A stretch of DNA of 64,000 bases, taken from assembly GCF_001039355.2 (NCBI RefSeq), contig NW_019775780.1, positions 372,001 through 436,000 of the forward strand, read 5' to 3'. Under the pieces are notes generated by a model, which ran no database searches, was not told where the DNA came from, and worked only from the letters and a program-made list of their open reading frames with translations. This DNA is from Lingula anatina (Eukaryota > Brachiopoda > Lingulata > Lingulida > Lingulidae). The position numbers and the translations under genes are program-made. Positions 63,455 through 64,000 of the stretch are shown piece after piece; position 1 is the first letter of the stretch; every line of letters starts with the position of its first letter.

Positions 63455-64000
63455 CTGCAAAGAGAGAAGCAGATGTACAAATGACAAACATGAGACACCA
63501 TCATTACTGCAACATCTAAATATTCTTCCAAAAGATTAAAAAAACCTTTATACTGCTGTTAGTTAAGATATGTAATCCTTAAGCCCCTATTTATTAACAA
63601 GTTTTCTTGTAAGCCTTAGCTCATCTAAAGAAAATCTTCTTAAAATATTATACTTGAGCCTCTTGTAAGCCTTGGCTCATCTAAAGAAAATCTTCTTAAA
63701 ATATAATACTCCAGCCTCTTGCTATGTCAACAAGTCTTCTTGTAAGCCTTAGCTCATCTAAAGAAAATCTTCTTAAAATATAATACTTGAGCCTTTATAT
63801 ATTAAAATGTCTTCTTGCAAGCCTTAGCTCATCTAATGAAAATCTTTAAATATTTTACATGAACAATATAATACAACTTGCAAGTACCATTAGAACTCTT
63901 GGATCCAGTGGACAAATTCAGATACAAAAAAGACACTTAAAATGTATGGTCACAGGAGTTTTGAGCCTGCAGTATCAATTTTATGGTCTTATTTTAACAA
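63455..64000 (-). other. intron of the MTCH-like gene reaching the right edge
   Basis: No exon seen. The preceding exon must end in phase 1 with the segment before VIMVRS; nothing here fits, so it lies beyond 64000. Apart from the tandem repeat it is AT-rich and featureless. Confidence 0.6.
63598..63850. repeat. tandem repeat, four copies of ~60-65 bp
   Basis: Four copies of CTTGTAAGCCTTAGCTCATC followed by TAAAGAAAATCTTCTTAAAA and an ATACT-GAGCC tail, separated by short variable pieces. It lies in the intron upstream of the first visible MTCH exon. No spacer diversity of the CRISPR kind. Confidence 0.85.

Noticed and set aside
63598-63850. CRISPR-like array
   Set aside because: The units are degenerate tandem copies with no unique spacers, in an intron of a eukaryotic gene.

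Overview
This is eukaryotic (metazoan) nuclear DNA. It is AT-rich, with GT/AG-split genes, long introns, TA microsatellites, and many small DNA transposons and retroelement relics. The gene set (a noncanonical r-type opsin, TRPA1 with an acidic insert, a Thr-rich Gly-X-Y collagen fused to IgGFc-binding domains) suggests an invertebrate, most likely marine and lophotrochozoan. That placement is inference; nothing here fixes the phylum. All exon borders below were read by hand from splice signals, reading phase and family similarity.

Layout. (1) 1-2.7 kb, minus: the first two coding exons of a Cys-loop (nicotinic-receptor-like) ligand-gated channel that runs off the left edge, plus a possible Gly-rich exon at 11-55. 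(2) 5.95-9.98 kb, minus: a complete three-exon opsin of 369 residues. (3) 15.7-35.9 kb, minus: a 22-coding-exon gene whose phases join into one 2,847-residue frame. Its order is signal peptide, IgGFc-binding domain, about 308 collagen triplets, EGF, IgGFc-binding domain, two short 4-Cys modules, two EGFs, RKKR furin-type site, IgGFc-binding domain, two more 4-Cys modules, four EGF-type repeats, one transmembrane helix and a cytoplasmic tail. I do not recognise this combination and regard it as the main discovery candidate. (4) 39.5-40.4 kb, minus: an intact ankyrin-repeat/SOCS-box protein in one exon. (5) 41.8-56.0 kb, plus: TRPA1, 25 coding exons, 1,266 residues from the first in-frame ATG. 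(6) 60.5-63.5 kb, minus: the 3' seven exons of a mitochondrial carrier homolog (MTCH2-like), continuing off the right edge.

The genes do not form one pathway. Two are sensory receptors (opsin, TRPA1) and one is a neurotransmitter-type channel. The large gene predicts a cell-surface or sheddable matrix/recognition protein. The ASB gene and TRPA1 are divergent across about 1.4 kb; TRPA1 and the MTCH gene are convergent.

Repeats: several MITEs with clear inverted ends (34.3, 23.1, 61.4 and 0.5 kb), a mariner with an internal deletion (30.9 kb), a LINE reverse-transcriptase relic (17.3 kb), a widespread invertebrate repeat (43.9 kb), and a tandem array carrying nuclear-receptor-type AGGTCA direct repeats (57.7-58.8 kb). 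The element at 23.1 kb contains an exact 35-bp copy of a neighbouring exon of the large gene.
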